Part shown: positions 46,150-57,089 of the stretch, piece by piece
Position numbering within the stretch: position 1 is the first letter of the stretch
Layout of the letters: each line of letters starts with the position of its first letter
NCBI RefSeq assembly: GCF_021462225.1
Contig: NC_061806.1
Location: 28,788,144 to 28,852,143, forward strand
Length of the DNA: 64,000 bases
Direction of reading: 5' to 3'
Source of the DNA: Girardinichthys multiradiatus
Lineage: Eukaryota > Chordata > Actinopteri > Cyprinodontiformes > Goodeidae
Translations under genes and position numbers: made by a program
Notes under the pieces: generated by a model
What the model saw: only the letters and a program-made list of their open reading frames with translations
What the model was told of the DNA's origin: nothing
The model's database searches: none

Positions 46150-46460
46150 GTGATGGAAGAAGCTTATTTCAGCTGCTTGTATCCAGGATTTTCTTCTTCC
46201 AGACAGGATCCATATCTCCTGGCCATGGCAATGCAGAGATGGGCAGTGATTTGACTGAGAGAAGGAAATCCTGGATGCAAGCAGAGCCTGGCCTCCTTTT
46301 TTGAGGCTCTGCAGTAGAGATAATGAGGACGGGTCCTGGACGCCTCCTTTTGGAGTTTTTCCAGGCACGTCTACGGGGTACGAGATCCCGGGGCAGAACC
46401 AGAACTCTGGAGGGACTTTAAATCCCTTCTGCAAGTAGAGCTGGAGTCTCCCTGTGGAGA
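46150..46460. mobile_element. Rearranged LINE fragments related to 8741-9360
   Basis: 46160-46215 matches the family on the complement (GATATGGATCCTGTCTGG, CTGGATACAAGCAGCTGAAA). 46325-46430 matches on the + strand (GTCCTGGACGCCTCC, TTCCAGGCACGTCTACGGGG). The two pieces are thus inverted relative to each other, as if an insertion was broken or two insertions met. Confidence 0.45.
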
Positions 46461-46812
46461 TAAATGTTTCCTCCTGGACCTGTAACTCCATGACTTGATG
46501 GAAGATGATACATGGATGGACCTCTATCATGGCATATGTGTGGTGTTTTGTTTATTAGGTACCTTCTGTAGTCCTATTTTATTAATTCATTCTAGCCCTA
46601 GTTTGAAACTGTATTTTTAAAGCAATAATTGGGGTCGTATACATTTTCAGCCTAAAAGAAAGAAGCTAAATCTCCCAAGATTATAAAAATCACAAATAAC
46701 CCAAGATATGAAAACAAAGTTTATGTTTTGTTGGAAACATACTACAGTGTTAAAGTTAATATTAAAAAATATCTTTCAGATGACAATGGAATTCAGTCTT
46801 CAAGCAACAGCT

Positions 46813-46818
46813 TTTATT
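46813..46818 (-). terminator. oscp1: oscp1 polyadenylation signal
   Basis: AATAAA on the complement about 120 bp after the oscp1 stop. A second one is at 46835-46840. Either would give a short 3' UTR. Confidence 0.55.
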
Positions 46819-46938
46819 TTGACTTACTTTATATTTTATTAACCTTCCATGTCTTAGAATAAACACTGAGGTAAAAGAAGTCATACAGATATGATGGGAT
46901 ATTCAGTAACATGAATCCATTTCCAGTTGAAATCCCAG

Positions 46939-49900
46939 TCATAGATCATCCATCATGGCCAGGAGGTCATCTCCTTTATTGATGCTGGGATTTTCCAGCT
47001 TCTCCTCTTCATCTGTAAACTGTCCAGCGATCCGAGCCAGCTCCGAAGCTGCCTGTTCGTCCTGGATCAAACACAACAAAGGTTCAAAGGCCGGAAGCTT
47101 CAAGATGGAAATAAAACTTGCCAGAACACCAGGATTTCCTCTGGATCTCATCAAACTGACAGAACAAAAACATCTTAAAATACAAAAATACCAAAAGTTT
47201 AGATGAGATCCAGATTTAAAAGCATCTAGTTTCAGATCTGGACTGGATTCCTCCCTAAACGCTGTGATCCAAATCAATGATTTCAGACAGATTTGGTTTT
47301 TCTTTGTGTATATATTTACTTTGGTATTTATGATCCACAGATCAGATTTAATCCAGATTAAGTTTTCGATTTTAAAGGTTTTATTAAACTATTCTCTATT
47401 TGGTAGAATCCAGAAATCCTTTTCCAGCTGAACCCAAAGGTCCCACAGTCTGAGTTAAAAAGAGGAATTAAGGAGTAGGTCGACATAATAAAGGCTTTAA
47501 AAAATAATTTTCTGTTATTGATGAGAAAGAAGTCTGATGAGGAGAGAAGGACAAACTTTCCCCAACCTAAACCTTCTGGTTCTGGTTATTTTTTACAATA
47601 AACAATCCAGCTGAGAATCCACATGAATATGATCCTATATAAACATTTGAAATGTTTCGCTCAAAATATTTTTATTTAAAGAAATTTAAGATTGTATTAA
47701 GACTAGAGGAGAGATCTGTAGGAGAGGAACCAGGAGGGGGTGATAAATCACATCCCACCATTTTATAACCAGAAAATGTTTTATTTTTATAAATCTGGTC
47801 TGAAGTGACCTCTAAAAATACAGATCCAGTAAATCAGATCTCAGGTGTATTGAGTGGACCTACCTGCACAGCCTGAATGTTGATGACCTGAAACATGGCC
47901 TCCTGCTCTCCACCTGATGCTCTGCTAGTCAAGGGATAAAATTCCTGTCAGTTGGAACAAATCCCAATTTATCTGCAGAGAATAAACTCAAGGAAAAAGA
48001 AGCGCTCACGCCTCCTCCTCCTGGTCCGTGGTGAACAGGTTGATCCGGAACTGGGGCTCTCTTTTGGGAATGTTCTCGGCCTTCATGCTGCCCATGAGCC
48101 GGGCCAGCTGGTTGAGCTCTTCTTTGGCCAGCGGGTTGGGAGCGCTGTCAGGCTGCAGTAAGACCGGAACATGAAGGTTACACGAGGACAGAACCTCAGG
48201 ATGTGAGCCTAACATGGTGTGGGGTTTGGGTTCCAAGAGTCAGGACAGTCGCCCTAATTATGGAAGAGCAGAAAACCACAGCCAGGTCCAAGTAGAACAC
48301 AGCAGAACCTTTTTCTATAAACCAGAAAATAAAAACCCAAACATCCAACAGTTACAGAGAGAAGGTCTGAACAACAAACATTTAAACCAAAACATTTTGG
48401 ATCCTTGGAAACCGAATCAAAACAACTGGTCTGGATCTGGAGCTGAGGACCGGTTACCTGAACACTAGGTGTCCTAGAAGTCTGTGTCTCCTCTGGATGC
48501 TCCACTCGGTACCTTCAATCAGACAGGAAACAAACAAAAAACAGCCGGGTCAGCCAGAGCATGCTGAAACCTGCAGTATGTTACCAGCTCAGGGTACATA
48601 CAGGTTCCTGCCCAGTCTGAGGACTCTGTCTCCATTCAGGTCAAACGATCCTTCTCTAACGAGGCCGCTATAGGTTCCTCCAGGCGGGAATTCACTCCGA
48701 TTCACTTCTCTCCCCCTGAGGTCAAATGTCCTGGAAACAACAGATTATGGATTCTTTCTTAAATCTAATTTAAATAGGAGGACAGCAGGGGAACTGAACC
48801 AGAATCATCTCCTCATCATAGAGCATCTTCTGTTTCTTGATGCAAAGAAGGAATGATCCGTTTGAAACTAAACAAATCCTCCATGGAACACCACTACAGC
48901 CACAAACCTGGAAAAAATTGGTGTAATGTTCCCATTCCTTCTTCTTCAAACACTTAAAGTTCTTGGTTCTGGCCCAGAAGACACCAACCCTTGAGGACCT
49001 TCTGGAGACAGTTTGTCTAATTTGTCTTGCAAACATGTTTTAGGTGGTCTGTGAATCATTTTCCTGCAGACTGTCTTCCTGCCACCAGCCTGTTGTCAGC
49101 AACCAGTCCTGAAGGCAGCAGAAGTTGCTCTCAAATCTCTGCTGGACTTTTCTGCATCACAGAAGAGGAAATGATCCAAGCCCATACCATGACACAACCT
49201 CCTACCATTACAGAGCCTGACTGCAGGGTCTGGTTGTTGACAACAGGATGGATGCTCGTTTTCCAACAAACATGTGAAGAACTGATTCATCTGATCCATG
49301 TTCCCACCGTGTGATGGTCCATCCCAGAAGCTACAGAGCCCAGAGAACCTGACTCTTCCTCTGAGGTTAACATCAGACTTCTTCTCTGCTCAGTAAAATT
49401 GTGAATGTAACTCTGGATTGCAGATCTGAACCAAGGTTCACCAAAGTAACCCCAATTCTGGTGGCCACATGTACATATTTATGTGTTTCTGTATGAGATC
49501 TGGCAGGTTAAACAGAACCTTCAGGTCCAGTTTCTATAGAACCATTCAGAGCTGAAATCTACTGTGGGTGAATGAGAGTGTGGGCGTGTCTCTCTGCACT
49601 CCGGGCTCTGATTGGTCAGAAAGCTATAAGTCTTGCAGCAGAGGGAGACACACTGGTTGGGACGAGACAGAAAGACCTACGACTGGATGGGGAACCTGGA
49701 AATGTGGAGATGAAACTGTGGCCATGAAAGGAACACAAAATCAAATCATATCTTCATAATTACTGGTCACCTGTGTACCTGATAAGTCCTGGAACATCTG
49801 CTCCATATGGTACTGAACCTGAGGTTGTCAGGACAAAACGTCCGCTGGGATTCTGGATCTGATTCTTTAGAAAAAGGGACACCTGAAAAGAAAAGGCAGA

Positions 49901-52900
49901 TAAATAATGAGCTTAAACATGTATTTCTTGTTAGAAAGTCTGACTTCATAAGCAGAAGACTCACCCGTATGTGCATGTCTTGGAAAAATATGAGCAGAGT
50001 TTGTCTGAGAAGCTGGAATTGTCCCTCTGATAAACTGGAGTAAACCTCCACAAAGACAAGGAAAAATTGATCACTCATGGTAAATGGGTGTTGGTGGGAT
50101 AATGGGAGGCATAAAAAGAATCCCAGATATCTGTGTACCTCGATGATATTCCTGTGAGTTTCGTCCACCCGGTTCATGACCACCGGAGTGTCTCTGACGA
50201 ACTCTCTGATGGTGTCGATGTGATTGTAGGAGATGAGCAGAAGGTCTTTGGGCCGAGGACAAAGGAAGACCTGATATTTGAAGGCCATGATCATCAGCTC
50301 ATAAAGCTGCAGGTCAAAGAAGAAAAATCATAAAACAGTTAAAGGAAAATTTTCTCTGACCAACTTTATCAGGAGGAAAGTAATTGATCTGAAAGCAGAG
50401 AAAAGCCTGAAGACTTTATTTCCTCTGACAGTTAAATAAGTCCCGAATATCTCATAAACATATAAATCCATAAACAGAATATCTGGGAAGTGCAGTTTTA
50501 CATCTACAATATTTACTGAAGATAAAGTCAACCATGAGGTTGATCAGCATGTCCTTTACATTGAGCTCCGTTCACTGGTTAAGTGTCTGCTAGAAACTAT
50601 GCTGCCCCTTAGTGGCCAGAAAGAGGAATTTTTGGATATAAAAAATATACTACATTAAGAAATTAATTTTAATTATGTTTATGTTATTAATATATTCAAA
50701 GGTTTTATTGATTTTGTCTGTTAAGTGTTGTTTTTTTTTTCTATAGGAAACAGGAAAGATCAATCATGGACCTGAACCAGAACCTGTGAAATCCTGCAGT
50801 CTTCAGCTGATCTCCTGAATACCAAGTTCTCCTCTGCCCTTCAGAACAAAAACGCAGTTTTCTTTCTATCAAACTGCATCATCTTTGTGATTTTAAATTA
50901 ACAAAACAAATGGCCTTTCAGTGTTTAGCTGATAAAACTAACACTGAATGAAAAAGAGCCTTAAAAGAAAAGCTTGAAAGGCTTTCAGAAAGCTGGAGGA
51001 GATCAGGCCACTTTAATGGATTACAGAAACATCTGGATCACTGGACGGAACATCTGGAGAAATGAGGAATGTTTCGGCTCAGTCTTTCTCTAGAGATCCT
51101 TGAAGACCAGCTCAGCACTTGGATTAAAAACTGTCCAACGTGACTGTAATTCGGTTCAGACCAGTGATGGTTCTGATGTTGGACATGATTGGGTACAGCT
51201 GAAGGTCCACAACCATCATGTCAGTCTGCACCACGTGGTAGAGAGTACGCCAGTTCTGCTGTATGACCACCAGCTTCATCCAAACCCTCAAGGAGACCTG
51301 CTGACCTTCACTCACTATCCTCACCCATCACCTGTATCCCCATCACTGCTCTGTATGGGAACCAAGTTACACCAAACCGGGACCATTGCTTCTGATTCTG
51401 GGATTATGTTCCATCTCATCAATGGACTGTTATGTTGTTTTACTGTCTGAACGATCCGGTGAACAGAACATTCAGGTACCATCATATTGATAAAACATAG
51501 TCAGAAACAAATGACAGGCGCTGGTTTGCTGCAGTTACTTCAGACACTAAACAGCTGAGTGTTCAAGTTGAGAGACAACTGTGGTTTGCACCACGTACCC
51601 TGTCCATGCTGGCCGGGTTCAGCCTCATGATGGAGGTGTGCGCTAACCGGGTCAGCACTGTTTTCATTGTCCGGTGAGAATACAGCTGCTGAGGTTTCAG
51701 GAGTTCATCCATGAAGGATTTACTGAACATGGTCCCAACGATGTCATTCAGAACTGAGATTCAGCAAGTGACAAAAAGGCAAAGTCCTTAAAATCTGTAT
51801 CAAGCAGCTCAGGTCTCCTGAGCTGCAGCTACGTCTTCAGATTTAATAACTAATTTCTAAAACATTCATCTTTCAAATAAAACTCATATAAAAACATTAA
51901 AAACGTGCTTGGATTTAGTTAAAACTGTTTTATTTCACAGAATGAATTTAAACTCTCCCTACTGGAACAAACGTTGACAGTGACACAAATGTTGTGTTTC
52001 ACAAAGAAAAAAAATTCCTTTCAGTGCATTTCTGCCTAAACTGATTTAACTAATTTAATGTCAGAAGATTACCAGCAGAAGAAGTGATGAAAAGAGTCCA
52101 GCTGAAATCACTCCATCAGTTAAATGATCTGCTGAAATCATTGTTCAGGTACCAAAGGTTCCCTCCAAAAAACAGCGGCAGCATCATCACTTTGCATCAA
52201 AACAGCCTCACAGGAAACTGCTGCTGAAAACATCACAGCTAAAAGACGTTTTCTGGGTAATCAAGAACTTCTGCAAAGAAGAAGCTTCAGGACATCAGAG
52301 GGTCCAACAAGCTGCAGGACTGTCTCCTCCTGAGAAGGGCATGATGCCACCAGTGCAGAGCTTGCTGAACATTAGCAACAGGTGAGTGTGAGTTCAACTG
52401 AAGAAGAAAAGCAGCAAAGAAGCCACCTCTGTTCAAGAAAGAAGCAAAGCAGGGAGCTACCATTAGTCCTGTGTGGAACCATCAGTGAAGCATCCTGATT
52501 CCATCCATCCATTCCTCCCAGTTCTTCCAACAATCCAGCACCAGCCTGGTGATGATGTGGACTTGTGGATGTTCTAGCATGATGGAGCACCGTGTCACAA
52601 TGCTAAATGTGCTAAAGTGATTCAAAGATCAGAACACAGAAATGTTGAACCCGAGACGTACTGAGAAGATAAAAATGGGTCCCCATCAGTCAGGATTTGG
52701 TCCAAAAGGTCAGATAGAACTCCAGAAGTTACGAAGAAGAAGGATCAACTCTGGGAATATTTATTCTAAAAATCTGAAAACGCTGAAGCCATAAAACAAA
52801 ATATTTGTGTCACTGCAGTAACGTTTGGTCAAGACTTTAGTCTTAAGTAACTTTAGGAGATCAGAACTAAACAGTCCTGCAGGATGATACCTCTTCTTCT

Positions 52901-53159
52901 GTCACTTTCTGACCAAACTCCTGCAGAGCGGTAATGGTCCCCATGAAACAGAAGAAGATAAGAGTTGTTACTAAACAACCTGAGCTAAAAACATTTGAGT
53001 TCATCAGCAGACACCTGACACCTGCAGCTCCAACCACACCTGCCTACCTTTCTCTGATTTGTCCTCAGACGTGTTGTGGGCTCGCAGGCGTTGATCTAGA
53101 ATATAAAGCATTTCTCCACCCAGATTAATGAAGACCAGCGGCAGAGTCCTCAAAGACAT
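46939..53159 (-). CDS. oscp1: Organic solute carrier partner 1
   Basis: OSCP1 (NOR1) is a conserved intracellular protein linked to solute transporters and to cilia. Coding exons in order on the complement: 53159-53048, 52920-52891, 51753-51599, 50306-50139, 50045-49965, 49882-49779, 48730-48602, 48512-48458, 48152-48010, 47921-47864 and 47061-46939. They sum to 1158 bp, 385 residues plus TGA (human about 379), with every phase compatible. The start reads MSLRTLPLVFINLGGEMLYI. The core includes MIMAFKYQVFLCPRPKDLLL, RVDETHRNIIE, FQLLRQTLLIFFQDMHIRV, SGRFVLTTSGSVPYGADVPG, APNPLAKEELNQLARLMGS and INLFTTDQEEE. It ends NKGDDLLAMMDDL. No signal peptide or transmembrane helix was seen. The second coding exon is only 30 bp. 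Introns hold repeats but no coding break. Confidence 0.95.
49030..49420 (+). repeat. Dispersed repeat, inverted partner of 21065-21530
   Basis: Lies in the oscp1 intron between exons 48730 and 49779. Shared words include CAGAAGTTGCTCTCAAATCT, CTGCTGGACTTTTCTGCATC, CAACCTCCTACCATTACAG and GAGGTTAACATCAGACTTCT. Unclassified. Confidence 0.6.
49490..49760 (+). repeat. Dispersed unclassified repeat, copy C (oscp1 intron)
   Basis: Shares ACCTTCAGGTCCAG, GAATGAGAGTGTGGGC and GGGCTCTGATTGG with 19455-19570, and GTGGAGATGAAACTGTGG with the 6-kb copy. It therefore bridges the left and right parts of the family. Unclassified. Confidence 0.5.
50640..51598. other. oscp1 intron, unclassified
   Basis: Nearly 1 kb between coding exons 50306 and 51599. 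A + frame at 51100-51450 (116 codons, with HDWVQLKVHNHHVSLHH) has no partner splice sites or known motif and is more likely a decayed mobile sequence than a gene. Confidence 0.35.
52140..52800 (+). mobile_element. Degenerate Tc1/mariner-like transposase relic in oscp1 intron
   Basis: Broken + reading contains KKPPLFKKEAKQ at about 52418-52453 and, near 52568, HDGAPCHNAKCAKVIQ, which resembles the second catalytic Asp region (QDxAPCH) of Tc1/mariner transposases. Stops and indels throughout. The clade is not assignable by eye, and inverted ends were not found. Confidence 0.55.
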
Positions 53160-54430
53160 CCTGCACAGACTGAGACAGGGTTACCTCCCAAAGGCAAAAA
53201 CTGTTGCAGAGGTCTGTTAGAAGCAGCTGAACTCTGTTTGGGTGAGTGCTCCTGTCATCTGAGCAACAATTTCTATTTTATTCTTGTTGTGAAACACCAC
53301 AGGTGACTGAAGAGTCCATGTCAGGGTCTAAACTGATCCAGCTTCTGGAGATTCTCTCTAAGATGCAACAGGTGGTCAGGAAGAGGATCAGCAGAGGACA
53401 GACTCAAGCCTATTGGACAGGATAAAGTAGATTTGGACACAACGTATAACCAGCCACAGAGGGAAAGCTGCAGGCTTTCTGTTAAATAGGAACCACACGT
53501 GCTAAAAACATGGGAAAAAATCATGTTTCTGTATCAGAGTTAATGATCATTACTGATTTGCTACAACATCCTGTCTTTAGAGCTGTGGGTCACAATGTCA
53601 GAGTCCAAAAATCAGTTTAAGCTGTTAAAAAGCATGAAAAATGTTTAACATTTTGCCTTAAAAGCTACACGAGATTAATCGGTCCTAATTAGATAAGGAT
53701 AGTTTTGTAGTGCCCACAAACACCTCAGATTTAACCTTTCACCTACTCTAATGTTGTTGGATTTGTGACATTCATTCAGAAGAAGTAATTCTGGCAGGTA
53801 GTGTCCTGGAATATCAACAAATATGAATATTTTTATAACCTAAACAAGGAAACAGTAATATGAAACCAGGCCCATCATGAGACAATACTATATCTAGTGA
53901 TAGATTGTTGATGTTTTTGGTCTCTCCAATTCTGAAGAACAGAATGTGTGTTACAAAAATATATACATGTTGGCTGTCTAAAATAAAGTATTTCCCCCAA
54001 GTTCACATCTGATTGGCTGATCAGTCCCTCTTGACGACTCCTTTCCTGGAAGCTCAAACTGCAGAAAGGAGAGCTGAGTCCATATTCTGTATGACTTACC
54101 TCCATAATCTGGTATTTAGGCCAGATAACCCTTTTCCTTAGACTTCTGAAAGTTCTAATCAACTCTTGATACATTTTGAACTTTAATCAGGAGATGTTCC
54201 AGGTTTCGGTAGCTGCTTTAGGGACAGATGCTGAATTTTTGGCATTATTTTGCATGCAGTATGGAAGGGTTCAGTAGAGAAATAAGATACAATTTTATAA
54301 ATTCTTTGGCATTCCTTGATTTAAAGCTCAAGAGCTCAGACTCTACAGGCCTCAGCAGGTTAAAGGTAAGGGTCATGACAGGACAGTTAGATAAACACTG
54401 AACCAGTCTGGGTGCTTGGAGGGGTTGAAG
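53160..54430. other. oscp1 upstream region, nothing recognised
   Basis: Should hold the oscp1 promoter and any 5' untranslated exon. No TATA box, CpG-rich stretch or clear repeat was picked out. Confidence 0.35.
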
Positions 54431-54439
54431 GAGAAAATC

Positions 54440-54830
54440 TCTTCTCTCTAAAAACAAGATGGCAGCAAGACGTAGGTTTGGAAAGCTACACCTGAGACTT
54501 CTGGAATCATGTCCTCTGAACAGATGAGACTAAATTAGAGATGTTTCACCATAATGGACAAAACCGTGTTTGGAGAAAACCAAACACAGCAGATCAGTAC
54601 ACACACCTCATACCAACCGGTTGAGCTTGTCTTGCAGTTAAAGGACCTGGGCTCCTTGCCGTCAATAAGTGGTCCATAATTTTCTCTGCGTACAAAAGTT
54701 TTCTAGAATCAAATGGAAGTTGGTTTGTCTGACGGCCTGGCTTGGTCCAAACCGGATCATCAATAATGGCCCAGTTTGGAGCAAGCCTCAGAACAATGAT
54801 CCCAAACACAGCAGCTAATCTACAACAGAA
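54440..54830 (+). mobile_element. Degenerate Tc1-like transposase relic, second copy
   Basis: Shares ACAAGATGGCAGCAAGAC, GAACAGATGAGACTAAA and ACCAAACACAGCAGATCAGT with 25505-25640, so it is the same Tc1 family. Frame destroyed. It lies upstream of oscp1, before the LTR-like element. Confidence 0.75.
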
Positions 54831-55453
54831 TGGGTAAAAAAGAAAGTCAAGGTCCAGACATCATTTGGATTGAAATAGTGCTGTGGACCTTCAAAGAGGT
54901 GTAGAGTACCTCAATGAACTGACCGGAGACTGTCATGATGTAGGGTTGTTTGGTTTTTGGTTTCGGGGTTTTTCCTTATCTTTTTCACTGTTCAAGTTTT
55001 GAATCATGTTTCTGTTTGTTTTTCTGGTCATGCTTTTGTTTTGTCATCTTGTTCATGTTTTGTCAAGTTTGGTTTTCGGATCTGGTTATGCTTTTGCTTC
55101 ATGTTTTTCTAGTTTGTGTTCTAGAGTCTCTGTTTTGCTCCAGTCACGTTTTGTTCTGTTAATTAAGTTTATTCAGTTCACCTGCTTCAAGTTAATCTGT
55201 CTCCACCTGGTTTTCACGCCATATATTCACACCTGGTCTGTTAGTCTTCGTGGAAACATCTCTCATGCTCATGTCTTGTTCGTCAACCAAGTCTTGTCTT
55301 TTTGATCATGCCATGCCTGTCTTACCTGCCCGTTTGTTTTGTTCCTGCCTCCTGCTGAGTGTGAGTTTTTGTAATTAAACCTTTTCTTCATTTACCATCA
55401 CGTTGCCTGCTCGTCTGCATTCTGGGGTCCAATATCAAGTAAACCTTAACAGT

Positions 55454-56140
55454 ATGTTTCCGCCAACAATGGACCAGCACCAGGCTGGCTCCATGGACCT
55501 CCTTACCTTCCAGTCTCGGGAGGTGGAGAAGTCACTGCGCCGCTCTGCGGGGCTGTCAGTGCCGCAGTCGGCTTATGATGGATCCAGGTTGGCGATTCCA
55601 GTTCCGGGGACAGGTCCCCTTCGTCGCCGTTCTCCGCCTCCTCACCTGGTTGTGTGCTCTGGTCCGGCAGTGGGGCCCACGTCCTCCTCCCGCCGCAAGA
55701 AACGCCGACGTGCAGGGGTTCCTAGCCGGTCGGCTGGCGAGGAGGTGGTTTCCCTGTCAGCTGATGTGAGGGCTGCAGCAAGTAAGCCCGCATCTTCGTC
55801 TGCCACAGCACTGTCTCCCAGGCTCGCTGCACCTCCGCCCATGCCGTCTTTGCTCGCTCCAGCCCGGTGTTCTGAGGCAACACCTGACGAGCTGAAGCAG
55901 CGTTTGAGGTTCACTGCAAGCCAAATAAAGATCCTCAGGACGACAGCGTTCTTACCCCATACAACCCTCTCCACACGGCGCAGAGGACGTCGTAAGAGGG
56001 ACGCCTCAGCTCACGCCACTGAGGGTCTCGGCGACGCCTCAGCTCACGCCACTGAGGGTCTCGGCGACGCCTCAGCTCACGCCTCCGGAGTTCCACAGAG
56101 TTTCTGGGAGGTCCTCTACTCTGCTCAGTCGGCCTCCTGA
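55454..56140 (+). CDS. Unrecognised Arg/Pro-rich ORF inside LTR-like element
   Basis: An ATG two bases after the left direct repeat opens 228 codons (MFPPTMDQHQAGSMDLLTF start). The frame can be extended upstream into the repeat, but the internal ATG fits a retroelement leader layout better. The protein is rich in Arg, Pro, Ser and Ala, with a basic run SSRRKKRRR and a Lys/Arg stretch near the C-terminus. It then has three near-identical 11-residue units DASAHATEGLG (33-bp tandem repeat, 56000-56085). No zinc knuckle, protease or polymerase motif is visible. It may be a gag-like or accessory remnant, or host sequence caught between the repeats. Expression is unsupported. Confidence 0.4.
   Translation: MFPPTMDQHQAGSMDLLTFQSREVEKSLRRSAGLSVPQSAYDGSRLAIPVPGTGPLRRRSPPPHLVVCSGPAVGPTSSSRRKKRRRAGVPSRSAGEEVVSLSADVRAAASKPASSSATALSPRLAAPPPMPSLLAPARCSEATPDELKQRLRFTASQIKILRTTAFLPHTTLSTRRRGRRKRDASAHATEGLGDASAHATEGLGDASAHASGVPQSFWEVLYSAQSAS
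56000..56085 (+). repeat. 33-bp tandem repeat, 2.6 copies
   Basis: GACGCCTCAGCTCACGCCAC plus GAGGGTCTCGGC-type units start at 56000, 56033 and 56066. The third is cut short. The period is a multiple of three, so the enclosing ORF keeps its frame. Confidence 0.92.
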
Positions 56141-57089
56141 TCTACCTGCAGTTTCCCGTCGCAGGTCGCCACGGTCTCTTGGTTTTCGGATCTGGTTATG
56201 CTTTTGCTTCATGTTTTTCTAGTTTGTGTTCAAGAGTCTGTTTTGCTCCAGTCATGTTTTGTTCTGTTAAGTTTATTCAGTTCACCTGCTTCAAGTTAAT
56301 TTGTCTCCTTGCTCCACCTGGTTTTCACGCCATATATTCACACCTGTTCTGTTAGTCTTCGTGGAAACATCTCTCATGCTCATGTCTTGTTCGCAAACCA
56401 AGTCTTGTCTTTTTGATCATGCCATGCCTGTCTTACCTGCCCGTTTGTTTTGTTCCTGCTGAGTGTGAGTTTTTGTAATTAAACCTTTTCTTCATTTACC
56501 ATCACGTTGCCTGCTCGTCTGCATTCTGGGGTCCAATATCAAGTAAACCGTGACAGAGATGATATCTGCTAACGCTGTTGGATCATCGTGCGGACTCAAG
56601 CCTTCTGAGTTTTGGTTTAGTTGCTGCTAAAGAAAAATGATCCACTTTAATCTGTCATGTACATCTGTGGTTGTATTTTTATTTAGTCCCAAACCAAATT
56701 GCTTTCATTGTGTCCAGATATGTAAAACCTCAGAGCTAACAGAGTATGACTGTACTTGATGACGCTAGTAAAGAAGAACCTGCTGAAGAGGGGCCTTCTG
56801 TGTGCTGAACCACATTTTCCTATCCAAACTGTGACAATATGATACGTTAACCCCTTTAGGACGTCTGACTCTCTGTCCTCCGCATTTAGAAGAATAGATT
56901 AGAGTAAAAACATGCAAATGCCAGTTTATCTCCCAGAACAGCTCTCTGCTCAGCAGACAATTACCTTTGTGAGACAGTCATGTTCCTAGTGACTGCTGAG
57001 AACAAAATGTGAAGAAATCTAGAAGAAACATCTGGACAAACCCTAATATTCTGACTTTAACGGATTGAAGTTGAACCACAGCAACCAGC

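Larger units (their letters stand above)
54931..56555 (+). mobile_element. LTR-like direct repeats around a short internal region
   Basis: The segment 55069-55451 recurs with few changes at 56179-56555, from TTGGTTTTCGGATCTGGTTA to CCAATATCAAGTAAACC. If the left repeat starts at 54931 (TGTCATGATG) it is about 520 bp, begins TG, ends CA and is flanked by GAGAC on the left and GAGAT on the right of the whole element, a possible 5-bp target duplication (4 of 5). The right repeat lacks about 138 bp of its 5' part. An ATTAAA signal (GTAATTAAACC) lies in both repeats. No primer-binding site, polypurine tract or reverse transcriptase was found, so this is at best a heavily deleted or non-autonomous LTR element. 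Confidence 0.6.

Noticed and set aside
54950..55305. Plus-strand Phe/Leu/Cys-rich frames (70 and 99 codons) resembling membrane segments
   Set aside because: They lie inside the LTR-like direct repeat, come from T-rich low-complexity DNA, and the second repeat copy does not keep the frame.
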